Shown here in pieces: positions 17,899 through 26,907 of a stretch of DNA of 64,000 nt (positions are counted from its first letter, which is position 1; each line of letters starts with the position of its first letter). A program made the position numbers and the translations under genes. Origin of the DNA: Enterobacteriaceae bacterium (GTDB lineage: Bacteria; Pseudomonadota; Gammaproteobacteria; Enterobacterales; Enterobacteriaceae); assembly GCA_902363335.1 (NCBI GenBank), contig CABIZV010000011.1:1-64000 (forward strand), read 5' to 3'. The notes under the pieces are model-generated. The model ran no database searches. It was not told the DNA's origin and saw only the letters and a list, made by a program, of their open reading frames with translations.

Positions 17899-18660
17899 CT
17901 ACAGCAGGCGACGCGCCGCTTCGACGACGATTTTCACCGCATGGCTTTCAGTCTGCTTCATGGTTTCTGCGTTTGGAATTTCCTGCTGGGTACGGTTGAC
18001 GATAACGCCAGCAACCATCCCCGCGCGCAGACCCTGGCTTGAGCACATGGTCAGCAGGGTGGCAGATTCCATCTCATAGTTCATCACGCCCATTGACTGC
18101 CACTCTTCCATCGAGCCTTTGTAGTTTCTGACTACGCGGCCGGAGAAGGTGTCGTAGCGTTCCTGACCTGGGTAGAAGGTGTCAGATGACGCGGTCACGC
18201 CCACGTGAGTGGTCGCACCGATAGCTTTCGCCGCTTCAACCAGCGCAGTGGTACAGGCGAAATCAGCAACCGCAGGATATTCCATTGGCGCAAAGTGCAG
18301 GCTCGCACCATCAAGGCGGACGGATGCGGTTGTCACCAGCACATCACCAACGTTGATATGCGGCTGAATAGCACCGGTGGTGCCTACACGCAGGAAGGTG
18401 CGGATACCCAGCTGTGCCAGTTCTTCCACGGCAATAGAGGTAGACGGGCCGCCGATACCGGTGGAGCACACGATCACTGACTTGCCATCCAACTCGGCAC
18501 GCCAGGAGGTAAATTCACGATGAGATGCCAGTTTTACCGGCTTATCCATCAGCGCGGCGATCTTTTCCACACGCTCCGGGTCACCGGGGACGATCGCAAG
18601 CGTAGCCCCTTGTAAATCGTTTTTAGTGAGGCCGAGATGAAAAACATCAGACTTGGACAT
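17899..18660 (-). CDS. udp: Uridine phosphorylase
   Basis: Converts uridine and phosphate to uracil and ribose-1-phosphate in pyrimidine salvage; a cytoplasmic hexamer. The 253 residues equal the E. coli enzyme. NP-I family features include VPGDPERVEKIA near residue 25, the phosphate-binding STGIGGPS near 90, and MNYEMESATLLT near 195. Two upstream CRP-like sites indicate the cAMP-CRP/CytR control known for E. coli udp. Confidence 0.97.
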   Translation of the reverse strand: MSKSDVFHLGLTKNDLQGATLAIVPGDPERVEKIAALMDKPVKLASHREFTSWRAELDGKSVIVCSTGIGGPSTSIAVEELAQLGIRTFLRVGTTGAIQPHINVGDVLVTTASVRLDGASLHFAPMEYPAVADFACTTALVEAAKAIGATTHVGVTASSDTFYPGQERYDTFSGRVVRNYKGSMEEWQSMGVMNYEMESATLLTMCSSQGLRAGMVAGVIVNRTQQEIPNAETMKQTESHAVKIVVEAARRLL

Positions 18661-18708
18661 AAAGAACTCCTCTGTGGTTTAAGTTTTGCAGAAGAAGCAA
18701 AAATGTAC

Positions 18709-18801
18709 TTTATAGAAGACCATCACTTTTTTTCGTGACTATCATCACTAAGGGATAAAAATATTACATTAAATTCCACGCAGTTAGTGATTCACATCAC
18801 A
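18709..18801 (-). promoter_or_regulatory. udp promoter with two CRP sites
   Basis: On the minus strand a TATAAA box lies at 18714-18709, giving a start near 18701. A CRP-like site (CGTGACTATCATCACT, 18734-18749) is centred about 41 bp upstream of that start. A stronger site (AGTGATTCACATCACA, 18786-18801) is centred about 92 bp upstream. This matches the E. coli arrangement, in which CytR binds between two CRP dimers. The CytR site itself was not resolved. Confidence 0.75.
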
Positions 18802-18897
18802 TTAACAAGTTATTGTGATCCCCTGCTGCACAAAAATACGCCGTATTGAGGCACTGTGATTCTGCTATGAGTTCATTACAAGGGTACGGAGAATGCC

Positions 18898-19710
18898 ATG
18901 ACAATCAATAAACAACCTGGATTTGCATCTGCTGCTTCACCCCATGCCTCGACCGCCATCCATACATCCGATGAGGCGATTACGGCGGGAGAAACCTCCA
19001 TCCCCTCACAGGGCGATACGCTGCCGGCTTATCACGCCCGCCCTAAACATAGCGATGCGCCTCTCCCGGTAATCATCGTAGTGCAGGAGATTTTTGGCGT
19101 CCACGAGCACATCCGCGATATCTGCCGCCGCCTGGCTCTGGAGGGGTATCTGGCTATCGCACCAGAGCTCTATTTCCGCCAGGGTGATGCAAATGACTAT
19201 GACGATATCCCGTCATTGTTCAGCGGTCTGGTATCAAAAGTTCCCGATGCCCAGGTGCTGGTCGACCTCGACCACGTTGCCAGTTGGGCGGCGCGCAATG
19301 GCGGTGACGCAAACCGCTTATCCATCACCGGTTTTTGCTGGGGAGGACGTATTGCCTGGCTGTATGCCGCGCACAATCCGCAGTTGAAAGCCGCCGTGGC
19401 CTGGTACGGTCGCCTGACCGGCGACAAGACGCTCAACAATCCAAAACACCCGGTGGATGTGGCGGTAGACCTGAGCGCCCCGGTGCTTGGGCTGTACGGC
19501 GCTCAGGACACGGGGATCTCACTTGAGTCAGTGGAAACCATGCGTCATGCGCTGCGCGCGGCTAATGCGAAGGCTGAAATTGTGGTGTATCCCGATGCCG
19601 GACACGCGTTTAATGCCGATTATCGCGAAAGTTATCATGAAGAGTCAGCCAAAGATGGCTGGCAACGTATGCTGGCATGGTTTGCGCAGTATGCGGGGAA
19701 GAAAGGCTAA
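18898..19710 (+). CDS. dlhH: Dienelactone hydrolase family protein
   Basis: Putative carboxymethylenebutenolidase (E. coli YsgA/DlhH, 271 residues; here 270) of the alpha/beta-hydrolase fold. The catalytic cysteine is in GFCWGGR, a histidine lies in DAGHAFN near the C-terminus, and an aspartate near GAQDTG is a likely triad member. The physiological substrate is unknown. It diverges from udp and is followed by a REP cluster. Confidence 0.88.
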   Translation: MTINKQPGFASAASPHASTAIHTSDEAITAGETSIPSQGDTLPAYHARPKHSDAPLPVIIVVQEIFGVHEHIRDICRRLALEGYLAIAPELYFRQGDANDYDDIPSLFSGLVSKVPDAQVLVDLDHVASWAARNGGDANRLSITGFCWGGRIAWLYAAHNPQLKAAVAWYGRLTGDKTLNNPKHPVDVAVDLSAPVLGLYGAQDTGISLESVETMRHALRAANAKAEIVVYPDAGHAFNADYRESYHEESAKDGWQRMLAWFAQYAGKKG

Positions 19711-19725
19711 TCGCTTATAAATGCT

Positions 19726-19862
19726 GTAGGCATTGACAGCATGCAGGCCTGATAAGCTACGCGCCATCAGGCATAGTCGCGCACATTGCCGGATGGCGGC
19801 GTTGCCTTATCCGGCCTACACCCACGGGTAGCCCGGCCAAGCGAAGCGCCGCCGGGCTACCG
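19726..19862. repeat. REP/BIME cluster between dlhH and metE
   Basis: Three palindromic units: about 19726-19774 (diverged, CAGGCCTGATAAG...CATCAGGC), 19788-19820 (GCCGGATGGCGGCG...TTATCCGGC) and 19828-19860 (GTAGCCCGGCC...GCCGGGCTAC). They separate the convergent 3' ends of dlhH and metE. Confidence 0.8.
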
Positions 19863-19867
19863 TGTTT

Positions 19868-22132
19868 TTACGCCTGGCGCAGGTTCTGCGCCGCTTTTAC
19901 CATGTTCGCCAGCGCCGCGCGAGTTTCCAGCCAGCCACGGGTTTTCAGGCCGCAGTCCGGGTTTACCCACAAACGCTCCGCCGGGATACGTCGTTGCGCT
20001 TTCTTCAACAGCGCTTCAATCCACTCCACGCTTGGCACGTTTGGCGAGTGAATGTCATACACGCCCGGCCCGATTTCGTTCGGGTAGTCGAACTCTTCAA
20101 AGGACTCCAGCAGCTCCATGTCGGAACGTGACGTTTCAATGGTGATGACATCCGCATCCAGCGCGGCAATTGAATCCATGATGTCGTTAAACTCGCAGTA
20201 ACACATGTGGGTATGGATCTGCGTTTCATCCTTCGCTACAGCCGCGTTGATGCGGAAGGCCTCAACGCCCCATTGCAGATAGGCTCCCCACTCGCTGCGG
20301 CGCAGCGGCAGACCTTCGCGAAGCGCCGGTTCGTCAATCTGAATAATACCGATCCCGGCGGCTTCCAGATCCGCCACTTCATCACGCAGCGCCAGTGCAA
20401 TCTGCTTAGCGATGGTTTCGCGGGACACATCCTCGCGTGGGAATGACCAGCACAGAATGGTGACCGGGCCGGTCAACATGCCTTTGACCGGTTTATCCGT
20501 TAATGATTGCGCATATTTCGCCCACTCTACGGTAATCGCTTCCGGGCGGCTGACGTCTCCAATCACAATCGGCGGTTTCACGCAACGAGAGCCGTAGCTT
20601 TGCACCCAGCCGTTCTGGGTAAAGACGAAACCGTCGAGATGCTCGCCAAAATATTCCACCATGTCGTTACGCTCGGCTTCACCGTGCACCAGCACGTCGA
20701 GACCTAAACGTTCTTGTTCCACGATAGCCTGTTTGATTTGCTCCGCGATCCCGGTACGGTAGTTGCTCGCGTCGAGATTGCCTTTTTTAAAGTCCAGACG
20801 CAGACTGCGGATTTCTGTGGTTTGCGGGAAGGAACCGATGGTGGTGGTGGGCCACGCTGGCAGATTAAAGCGCGCGCGCTGCGCTTCGGCACGGAGCGGA
20901 TAAGCGCTGGCACGTTGGCTGTCCTGCGGGGTAATGGCTGCCAGACGTTTTTCAACCGCCGCATTATGCACACGAGTCGACTGTCGACGCGCCTGAATCG
21001 GCGCACTCAAGGCCTCCAGCGCAGCGATGTCGCCAGTATTCAGCGCATCCCGCAGTAGCGCCAGCTCGCCGCATTTTTGCAGGGCAAAGGCAAACCAGCT
21101 CTTCACTTCGGCATCAAGGCGAGTTTCAACGCTGAGATCGATAGGGCTGTGTAAAAGCGAGCAGGAAGACGCCACCCAAAGCGGACGTTTCCCGACAATC
21201 GCCTTAATCTGCGCGTATTTTTCCGTGAGATCGGCACGCCAGACGTTACGTCCATTAACCAATCCGGCAGAAAGCAGCCAGTCTGCGGGTAGACGCTGGT
21301 GCAGTTCACAAACGTCATCTTTGCCGTGGACAAAGTCAACGTGCAGCCCCTGTACCGGCAGCGCGGTAATAGTATCCAGATTCGGCGTTACGCCTTCAAA
21401 GTAGGTGGTCAATAGTAGCTTAACCTGCCCGGTCAACGCATCGTACGCCGGTTTAAAGGCGTCCAGCCATTCCTGCGGCAGTTCTAAAACCAGCGCCGGT
21501 TCGTCGATCTGTACCCACTCAATACCGCGTTTTGCAAGCTCTGCCAGTACCTGCTGATAAACCGGCAGGATGTCGTTAAGCAGGCTTAAGCGGTCAAACG
21601 ATTCGCCCTTCACTTTCCCCAGCCACAAATAGGTCACCGGGCCCAATAGTACGGGTTTGACGTTGTGACCAAGCGCCAGCGCTTCATCGACCTCATCGAG
21701 TAGCTGGGTCCAGGTCAGCTTGAACTGCTGGCCTTTGGTGAATTCAGGCACCATGTAGTGATAGTTGGTATTAAACCATTTGGTCATTTCTGCCGCCGCC
21801 GTCGGTTCACCGGTAGGTGCGCGGCCACGGCCAATGCGGAATAACGTGTCGATATCGACGGAGCCGTCTTTGTTCTGATGACGCGCCGGAACGTTGCCCA
21901 ACAGCAGGCTGGTCGTCAGCACGTGATCGTACCAGGCAAAATCGCCCACCGGCAGCAGGTCGATCCCGGCTTGCTTTTGTTGATCCCAGTGGCGTGCGCG
22001 CAGCTCACGGCCCACGGCCAGTAGTTCTTCACGGGAGGCGTTACCCGCCCAATAGCTCTCTTGCGCTTTTTTCAGCTCACGACGCAGGCCGACGCGAGGG
22101 AAACCGAGGGTGTGGTTTTGAATAGTCATCAT
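19868..22132 (-). CDS. metE: Cobalamin-independent methionine synthase
   Basis: Transfers a methyl group from methyltetrahydropteroyl-tri-glutamate to homocysteine, the last step of methionine synthesis. The 754 residues include a doubled start methionine; E. coli MetE has 753. The N-terminal barrel begins NHTLGFPRVGLRRELK. In the catalytic C-terminal barrel the zinc ligands lie in HMCYCEFND near residue 642 and in the cysteine of NPDCGLKTRG near 727. Either of two adjacent ATGs could be used; AAGAGAGG precedes both. An ERIC element fills its leader. Confidence 0.97.
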   Translation of the reverse strand: MMTIQNHTLGFPRVGLRRELKKAQESYWAGNASREELLAVGRELRARHWDQQKQAGIDLLPVGDFAWYDHVLTTSLLLGNVPARHQNKDGSVDIDTLFRIGRGRAPTGEPTAAAEMTKWFNTNYHYMVPEFTKGQQFKLTWTQLLDEVDEALALGHNVKPVLLGPVTYLWLGKVKGESFDRLSLLNDILPVYQQVLAELAKRGIEWVQIDEPALVLELPQEWLDAFKPAYDALTGQVKLLLTTYFEGVTPNLDTITALPVQGLHVDFVHGKDDVCELHQRLPADWLLSAGLVNGRNVWRADLTEKYAQIKAIVGKRPLWVASSCSLLHSPIDLSVETRLDAEVKSWFAFALQKCGELALLRDALNTGDIAALEALSAPIQARRQSTRVHNAAVEKRLAAITPQDSQRASAYPLRAEAQRARFNLPAWPTTTIGSFPQTTEIRSLRLDFKKGNLDASNYRTGIAEQIKQAIVEQERLGLDVLVHGEAERNDMVEYFGEHLDGFVFTQNGWVQSYGSRCVKPPIVIGDVSRPEAITVEWAKYAQSLTDKPVKGMLTGPVTILCWSFPREDVSRETIAKQIALALRDEVADLEAAGIGIIQIDEPALREGLPLRRSEWGAYLQWGVEAFRINAAVAKDETQIHTHMCYCEFNDIMDSIAALDADVITIETSRSDMELLESFEEFDYPNEIGPGVYDIHSPNVPSVEWIEALLKKAQRRIPAERLWVNPDCGLKTRGWLETRAALANMVKAAQNLRQA

Positions 22133-22146
22133 ATGCCTCTCTTAAG

Positions 22147-22273
22147 TATTTAAATCCTTTGGATTTTCAATTCAGGGAAGGCGGCAAGTTTATGAATCCC
22201 CGGGAACTTACTTAAGTAAGTGACTGGGGTGAATAAACGCAGCCAACGCACCATAAATTTAAAAGACGAAGGT
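22147..22273 (+). repeat. ERIC (IRU) element in the metE leader
   Basis: About 127 bp matching the enterobacterial repetitive intergenic consensus. It includes GGAAGGCGGCAAG, the central inverted core GAATCCCCGGGAACTTAC / AAGTAAGTGACTGGGGTGA at about 22193-22235, and the GCAGCCAACGCACC arm. The length is that of an intact element. It runs from 15 bp upstream of the metE start to the edge of the MetJ boxes. Confidence 0.9.
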
Positions 22274-22277
22274 TTTT

Positions 22278-22324
22278 AGCCGTCCAGATGTTTACACATC
22301 CATAATTGGCGGTTACTGTATAAT
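22278..22324. promoter_or_regulatory. metR promoter and tandem MetJ boxes (metE-metR)
   Basis: Three adjacent 8-bp sequences resemble the MetJ box AGACGTCT: AGCCGTCC (22278-22285), AGATGTTT (22286-22293) and ACACATCC (22294-22301). A TATAAT box for metR lies at 22319-22324. This is the shared control region of the divergent metE and metR genes: MetJ with SAM represses, and MetR with homocysteine activates metE. I could not locate MetR sites with confidence. Confidence 0.75.
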
Positions 22325-22364
22325 CCTCAAGCGCAATTTGTTCATGCCGAAGTGAAGGACTTTC

Positions 22365-23318
22365 ATGATCGAGATTAAACACCTGAAAACGCTCCAGGCG
22401 TTGCGGAATAGTGGTTCACTGGCAGCCGCCGCGGCGACGTTGCATCAGACCCAATCCGCCCTTTCTCACCAGTTCAGCGATCTGGAACAGCGCCTTGGCT
22501 TTCGGCTATTTATTCGTAAAAGTCAGCCGCTACGCTTTACCCCGCAGGGCGAAATTCTGCTGCAGCTGGCAAATCAGGTGCTGCCGCAAATAGGTCAGGC
22601 GTTGCAGGCCTGCAACGAGCCACAGCAGGCGACACTGCGCATTGCGATCGAATGCCATAGCTGTATTCAGTGGCTGACGCCCGCGCTGGAGAATTTCCAC
22701 AAGCAGTGGCCGCAGGTGGAGATGGACTTTAAATCTGGCGTTACGTTCGACCCGCAGCCCGCCTTGCAACAGAGCGAACTGGACATTGTGCTGACTTCCG
22801 ACATTCTGCCGCGCAGCGGTCTGAATTATTCACCGATGTTTGATTACGAGGTGCGCCTGGTGCTGTCGCCAGACCATCCGCTGGCCGCAAAAGTGCGTAT
22901 TACGCCGGAAGATTTAGCGCCAGAAACGCTGCTGATTTACCCGGTGCAGCGGCAGCGTCTGGATATCTGGCGTCATTTCCTGCAACCCGCTGGCATCAGC
23001 CCGCTATTGAAAAGCGTGGATAATACGTTGTTGCTGATTCAGATGGTGTCCGCACGGATGGGCATTGCCGCGCTGCCGCATTGGGTGGTGGAGAGTTTTG
23101 AGCGCCAGGGTCTTATTGTGACTAAAACCCTGGGCGAAGGGCTGTGGAGTCGGCTGTATGCTGCCGTGCGCGATGGCGAACAGCGTCAGCCGATCATGGA
23201 TGCGTTTATTCGTTCAGCGCGGAACCACGCGTGCGATCATCTGCCTTTTGTCAGGAATGCGGAGCGACCCAACGCCGATGCACCCACAGTGAGGCCAGGA
23301 TCACCGCGGCTCCTGTAA
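22365..23318 (+). CDS. metR: LysR-type methionine regulator MetR
   Basis: Homocysteine-responsive activator of metE, metH and related genes. The 317 residues equal the E. coli length. The N-terminal winged helix-turn-helix lies at about residues 3-60 (LAAAAATLHQTQSALSHQF), followed by a periplasmic-binding-protein-like effector domain. It is divergent from metE. Its 3' end overlaps the 3' end of bioP by 68 bp on the opposite strand. Confidence 0.97.
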   Translation: MIEIKHLKTLQALRNSGSLAAAAATLHQTQSALSHQFSDLEQRLGFRLFIRKSQPLRFTPQGEILLQLANQVLPQIGQALQACNEPQQATLRIAIECHSCIQWLTPALENFHKQWPQVEMDFKSGVTFDPQPALQQSELDIVLTSDILPRSGLNYSPMFDYEVRLVLSPDHPLAAKVRITPEDLAPETLLIYPVQRQRLDIWRHFLQPAGISPLLKSVDNTLLLIQMVSARMGIAALPHWVVESFERQGLIVTKTLGEGLWSRLYAAVRDGEQRQPIMDAFIRSARNHACDHLPFVRNAERPNADAPTVRPGSPRLL

Positions 23319-24105
23319 GGAAGCTCGGCCAGTGGGGCTGTTGATGCCAGATTGCCAGGTTAACCAGCAGCCCCGCAGGGACATGCATATTGTTCATAAT
23401 ACCCAGCGTGCCCGCATCCACCTGCGTCGCACCGTAGTTCCACATAAAGTAGCCAATCCCAGAAGCCACGACGCCAAGAAACACCAGAATGCCCCACTGC
23501 GGCAGCGTCTGCGGCATTTTCTGCGCATTACCCAGCAGTGACCAGGCCACCACCGCCACTAAAAACGCGCCAAGGTAGAACCAGGCAAACGCGTTGTGCT
23601 GTGGCATCGGGCGGGTTTCCATCAGGCGTTTATAGCCCACCATGCCGATGGCAAAGACGATATTAGAGAGCTGCACCAGGATCAAACCTGTCCAGAAATG
23701 GTTGGTGATATGGTCATAACGAATAATCCCCGCACCAATCACCGCCAGCAGCGCGCTAAAGGCATAGCTCCAGCGCAGGCGGCGCCCGCTCATCAGGTCA
23801 TAAATCAGCGTGATGTACAGCGGCGTGAGTACGGTAAACAGCAGCAGCTCAGAGACGGTCAGGTAGAGATAAGCGTGGAAGCTCAGCATATACATGATGC
23901 CAAGCTGCATTGCCCCCACCAGCATATACAGACCGACGGTTTTCAGGCTGTGTCCGCGCGTGCGAAGAAACGGCAGGAACACCAGCGCCGCCAGTCCGAC
24001 GCGAACCATCACCGCAAAATAGCTATCAACATGCCCGGCAAGGTATTCGCCGTAGAAGCTAAAAGAGAAAGCCCACAGAATCGTGGTAATAATCAGGAGC
24101 GCCAC
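23251..24105 (-). CDS. bioP: Biotin transporter BioP (YigM)
   Basis: EamA/DMT-fold inner-membrane protein with about ten membrane helices; E. coli YigM is the high-affinity biotin uptake protein. The first 280 or so residues align closely with the E. coli protein as I recall it. The protein ends at 284 residues with VAPHS, about 15 shorter than the 299-residue E. coli form, so only the polar tail is missing. The end overlaps the metR 3' end. Confidence 0.9.
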   Translation of the reverse strand: MALLIITTILWAFSFSFYGEYLAGHVDSYFAVMVRVGLAALVFLPFLRTRGHSLKTVGLYMLVGAMQLGIMYMLSFHAYLYLTVSELLLFTVLTPLYITLIYDLMSGRRLRWSYAFSALLAVIGAGIIRYDHITNHFWTGLILVQLSNIVFAIGMVGYKRLMETRPMPQHNAFAWFYLGAFLVAVVAWSLLGNAQKMPQTLPQWGILVFLGVVASGIGYFMWNYGATQVDAGTLGIMNNMHVPAGLLVNLAIWHQQPHWPSFLTGAAVILASLWVHRRWVAPHS

Positions 24106-24135
24106 AATGAATGTCTCTTAGGAAGATGAGCACGC

Positions 24136-24186
24136 ATTGTAGCGAAGATGAAGGTTGACAACTGACCACTTAGTGACCAGTTGTCA
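24136..24186 (-). promoter_or_regulatory. Possible bioP promoter with a 31-bp dyad
   Basis: A dyad at 24156-24186 has 14-bp arms (TGACAACTGACCAC / GTGACCAGTTGTCA) with 12 of 14 positions pairing and a 3-bp centre. On the minus strand it lies just upstream of a TACAAT box (24141-24136), about 30 bp before the bioP start. It could be an operator or an RNA hairpin. It does not fit the two-half-site BirA consensus well. Confidence 0.4.
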
Positions 24187-24190
24187 TTTT

Positions 24191-24991
24191 TTAATCAAGG
24201 TATAAATTGCGCAGGTAGTGCGGAACCGCATCATCAGCGTTAGAACCTATCACCTCCAGATCCGGGTGAAGATCTTTCAAACGCTGGTGGGCACCTTCCA
24301 TGATGCAGCCTTTACCGGCCATCGACAGCATTTCCGCATCGTTCATACCGTCACCAAAGGCGATGCAGTCTTTCAGCGTGTAGCCCATCGCTTTTGCCAC
24401 CGCTTCCAGCGCGTGGCCTTTGGATACACCACCGGCCATCACTTCCAGACAGGTCAGCGTAGAGAAGCTCACATTCACGCGATCGCCCCAGCGAGCGTTG
24501 ATCGCCTGCTCCAGCGGCAGCAGCGTTTCGTGGTCGTTGCAGGTAAAGAACACCTTGCTCACACCTTCCGGCTCCAGCAGACCCGGCTCGTATAGCGTGT
24601 AGTTGAAGATAGCTTCTTTGAAGAAACGCATCTCCTCCGGGCGATGGCGGTTCATAAACCACTCATCCTCACGATAAACGTTGGTGACAATATCCGGGTT
24701 GGTATGCACCATCCCAAAGAGATCGGTCGCGATATCGCGATCGAGGTTATGGGCGAAAACCTGCTTGCCATCAGCATCGTGTACGCGCGCGCCGTTGGAG
24801 GTGATCATGTAGGATTTGATCCCGAGGTTATCGCGGATCTGCCCAACATCGATGTAGTGACGCCCGGTCGCAAAGACAAAGTTCAGACCGCGCTCGGTCA
24901 GCAACTTTAGCGTCTCTTTAGCGTATGGCGTTAAGTGGTGGTCGGGGGAGAGTAAGGTACCATCTAAATCAGACGCAACAACCTGGTACAT
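24191..24991 (-). CDS. yigL: HAD-family phosphatase YigL
   Basis: Cof-type haloacid dehalogenase phosphatase; E. coli YigL is a pyridoxal-phosphate/sugar-phosphate phosphatase, and its mRNA is stabilised by SgrS sRNA during glucose-phosphate stress. The 266 residues equal the E. coli length. Motif I is DLDGTLL near residue 8, motif II the threonine in FATGRHY, motif III the lysine in SKGHAL, and motif IV GDGMNDAEML. It lies 39 bp after pldB, in the same direction. Confidence 0.93.
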   Translation of the reverse strand: MYQVVASDLDGTLLSPDHHLTPYAKETLKLLTERGLNFVFATGRHYIDVGQIRDNLGIKSYMITSNGARVHDADGKQVFAHNLDRDIATDLFGMVHTNPDIVTNVYREDEWFMNRHRPEEMRFFKEAIFNYTLYEPGLLEPEGVSKVFFTCNDHETLLPLEQAINARWGDRVNVSFSTLTCLEVMAGGVSKGHALEAVAKAMGYTLKDCIAFGDGMNDAEMLSMAGKGCIMEGAHQRLKDLHPDLEVIGSNADDAVPHYLRNLYLD

Positions 24992-25030
24992 ATTCGAATT
25001 TAACCTCTAAAGTGCGGCGCTGGCGCCGAA

Positions 25031-26023
25031 TTAACGATGTCGATGGAAAAAATCGACGATGGCAGTGAGCGCGACTGAGCGCATAGCGTCCTTTTCAAAA
25101 AGGATCTCATGATAGGCACCTTGTATGACTAGCGGCTTACCGCCATCGCAAGGATGGCCCGCTTCGGCGCGAATTTCACAATAACGATCGTGCATGCGGT
25201 TATCGACGACACGTTCTTCTTCCGCCTGCACCAGCAGCACGGGGAAAGTATCCGTCGCGGCATTCGCCAGGATTTGTTCTCCTGCCAGAATACCTTCTCG
25301 CACCCAATGATACGTTGGCCCGCCCACGCGTAGCCGGGGTTCATCGGCATAAAAACGGACATTACGCCGATAGCGCTCGCGGCTATGGGTCAACGTATTG
25401 ACGCCGAACGGTAACGCGTACCATCGGCCCGTTCCCATGGCATACCCTTCCCGAACACGCTGATGGCCCTCAGCCCAATCGAGAAGCGGTCTGACAACCC
25501 ATTCCGGCAGACGCATGATAATACCGAACATCGGCGCACAAAGCGCGATGGCATCACAGCCCTGGGGTTTGCGTTGCAAAAATTGTGTCGCAATGGCGCC
25601 GCCCATCGAGTGGGCGAGAATAAACCGCTGACGCCAGCGTCCAGGCGCCACTTCTTGCTGCCAGAAGGCCTCAAGATCGTCAACATAGTCGCTAAAATTC
25701 GCGACGTGTCCACGATGGGAATCCGACAGCATACGCCCGGAGCGCCCCTGACCACGGTGATCGATGATTAGCACATCAAAACCACTGTGGAACAGATCGT
25801 ATGCCAGTTCGGCGTACTTCACATAGCTTTCGATGCGTCCAGGGCAGACCACAATCACGCGATCGTGCGCCTCACAACTGAAGCGAACAAAGCTGACGGG
25901 TATACGATCGACGCCGATAAACTCCGCCTCTTCCCGACCGCGCCAGAACACCATCAACGGGCCGGTGGTAAACGCTGCAAAGGCGTTTTCTCTTGTTTCC
26001 CAATCCTTTTGCTGTTGAAACAT
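25031..26023 (-). CDS. pldB: Lysophospholipase L2
   Basis: Inner-membrane-associated alpha/beta-hydrolase acting on lysophospholipids. The 330 residues compare with 340 in E. coli. The nucleophile elbow is AHSMGGA near residue 140, preceded by IIDHRGQGRSGR; the late histidine is in GAYHEILFE. It heads pldB-yigL and is divergent from rhtB. Confidence 0.93.
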   Translation of the reverse strand: MFQQQKDWETRENAFAAFTTGPLMVFWRGREEAEFIGVDRIPVSFVRFSCEAHDRVIVVCPGRIESYVKYAELAYDLFHSGFDVLIIDHRGQGRSGRMLSDSHRGHVANFSDYVDDLEAFWQQEVAPGRWRQRFILAHSMGGAIATQFLQRKPQGCDAIALCAPMFGIIMRLPEWVVRPLLDWAEGHQRVREGYAMGTGRWYALPFGVNTLTHSRERYRRNVRFYADEPRLRVGGPTYHWVREGILAGEQILANAATDTFPVLLVQAEEERVVDNRMHDRYCEIRAEAGHPCDGGKPLVIQGAYHEILFEKDAMRSVALTAIVDFFHRHR

Positions 26024-26132
26024 CGGGTTTCCACCCCTGTTAACCGCTGAAAATCATTTTTTTGTGGCGCCCAACACAGCGCCCACGCAATAGCGTATTG
26101 TGGCATAAAAACAGACAATCAGGGAGTTTCTC

Positions 26133-26753
26133 ATGACCTTCGAATGGTGGTTCGCCTACCTACTCACATCGATAATCCTCAGCCTGTCGCCAGGTTCAGG
26201 GGCTATCAACACCATGACGACCTCGATTAACCACGGCTATCGTGGCGCGGTGGCGTCGATTGCGGGTCTACAAACAGGTCTGGCGATTCATATCGTGCTG
26301 GTTGGAGTAGGCCTCGGTACGCTCTTTTCCCGTTCGGTGCTGGCGTTTGAAGTGTTGAAATGGGCAGGTGCCGCCTATCTTATCTGGCTTGGCATTCAGC
26401 AGTGGCGGGCCGCGGGCTCTCTTGATTTGAAAACGCTGGCAAAAACGCAAACTCGCGGCAAGCTTTTCCAGCGGGCAGTTTTCGTTAACCTGACCAACCC
26501 GAAAAGCATCGTGTTTCTTGCGGCGCTATTTCCGCAGTTTATCTCCCCGGAACAGCCGCAGGTGATGCAATATCTTGTGCTCGGCGTGACGACCATCGTG
26601 GTGGATATCATCGTGATGATTGGTTATGCCACGCTGGCCCAGCGTATTTCGACATGGATTAAGGGGCCGAAGCAGATGAAGGCATTAAATAAGGTGTTTG
26701 GCTCGCTATTTATGCTGGTGGGCGCGCTGCTGGCGTCGGCGCGGCACGCGTGA
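26133..26753 (+). CDS. rhtB: Homoserine/homoserine lactone exporter RhtB
   Basis: LysE/RhtB-superfamily inner-membrane exporter with about six helices, giving resistance to homoserine and its lactone. The 206 residues equal E. coli RhtB. The family signature SPGSGAINTMTTSINHGYR lies at about residues 20-38, and NLTNPKSIVFLAALFPQF near 120-137. It converges with rhtC, but here a nuclease gene separates the two. Confidence 0.96.
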   Translation: MTFEWWFAYLLTSIILSLSPGSGAINTMTTSINHGYRGAVASIAGLQTGLAIHIVLVGVGLGTLFSRSVLAFEVLKWAGAAYLIWLGIQQWRAAGSLDLKTLAKTQTRGKLFQRAVFVNLTNPKSIVFLAALFPQFISPEQPQVMQYLVLGVTTIVVDIIVMIGYATLAQRISTWIKGPKQMKALNKVFGSLFMLVGALLASARHA

Positions 26754-26907
26754 ATGTCGCTCGCAAATTTTTGTTGCCACGTTGCTGAACAGACAAATCG
26801 GCTCGAGAGTACACGCATAGTACAAAGAAGCTGAAAATCCTTGCTGGTGGCCCGTTAACACCGCTGACAGAATGGCATTTAATCTTTTCATTCATGGATG
26901 AAGAACA

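Noticed and set aside
24156..24186. BirA operator before bioP
   Set aside because: One end resembles a BirA half-site (TTGTCAACC on the minus strand), but the partner half-site at proper spacing is missing.
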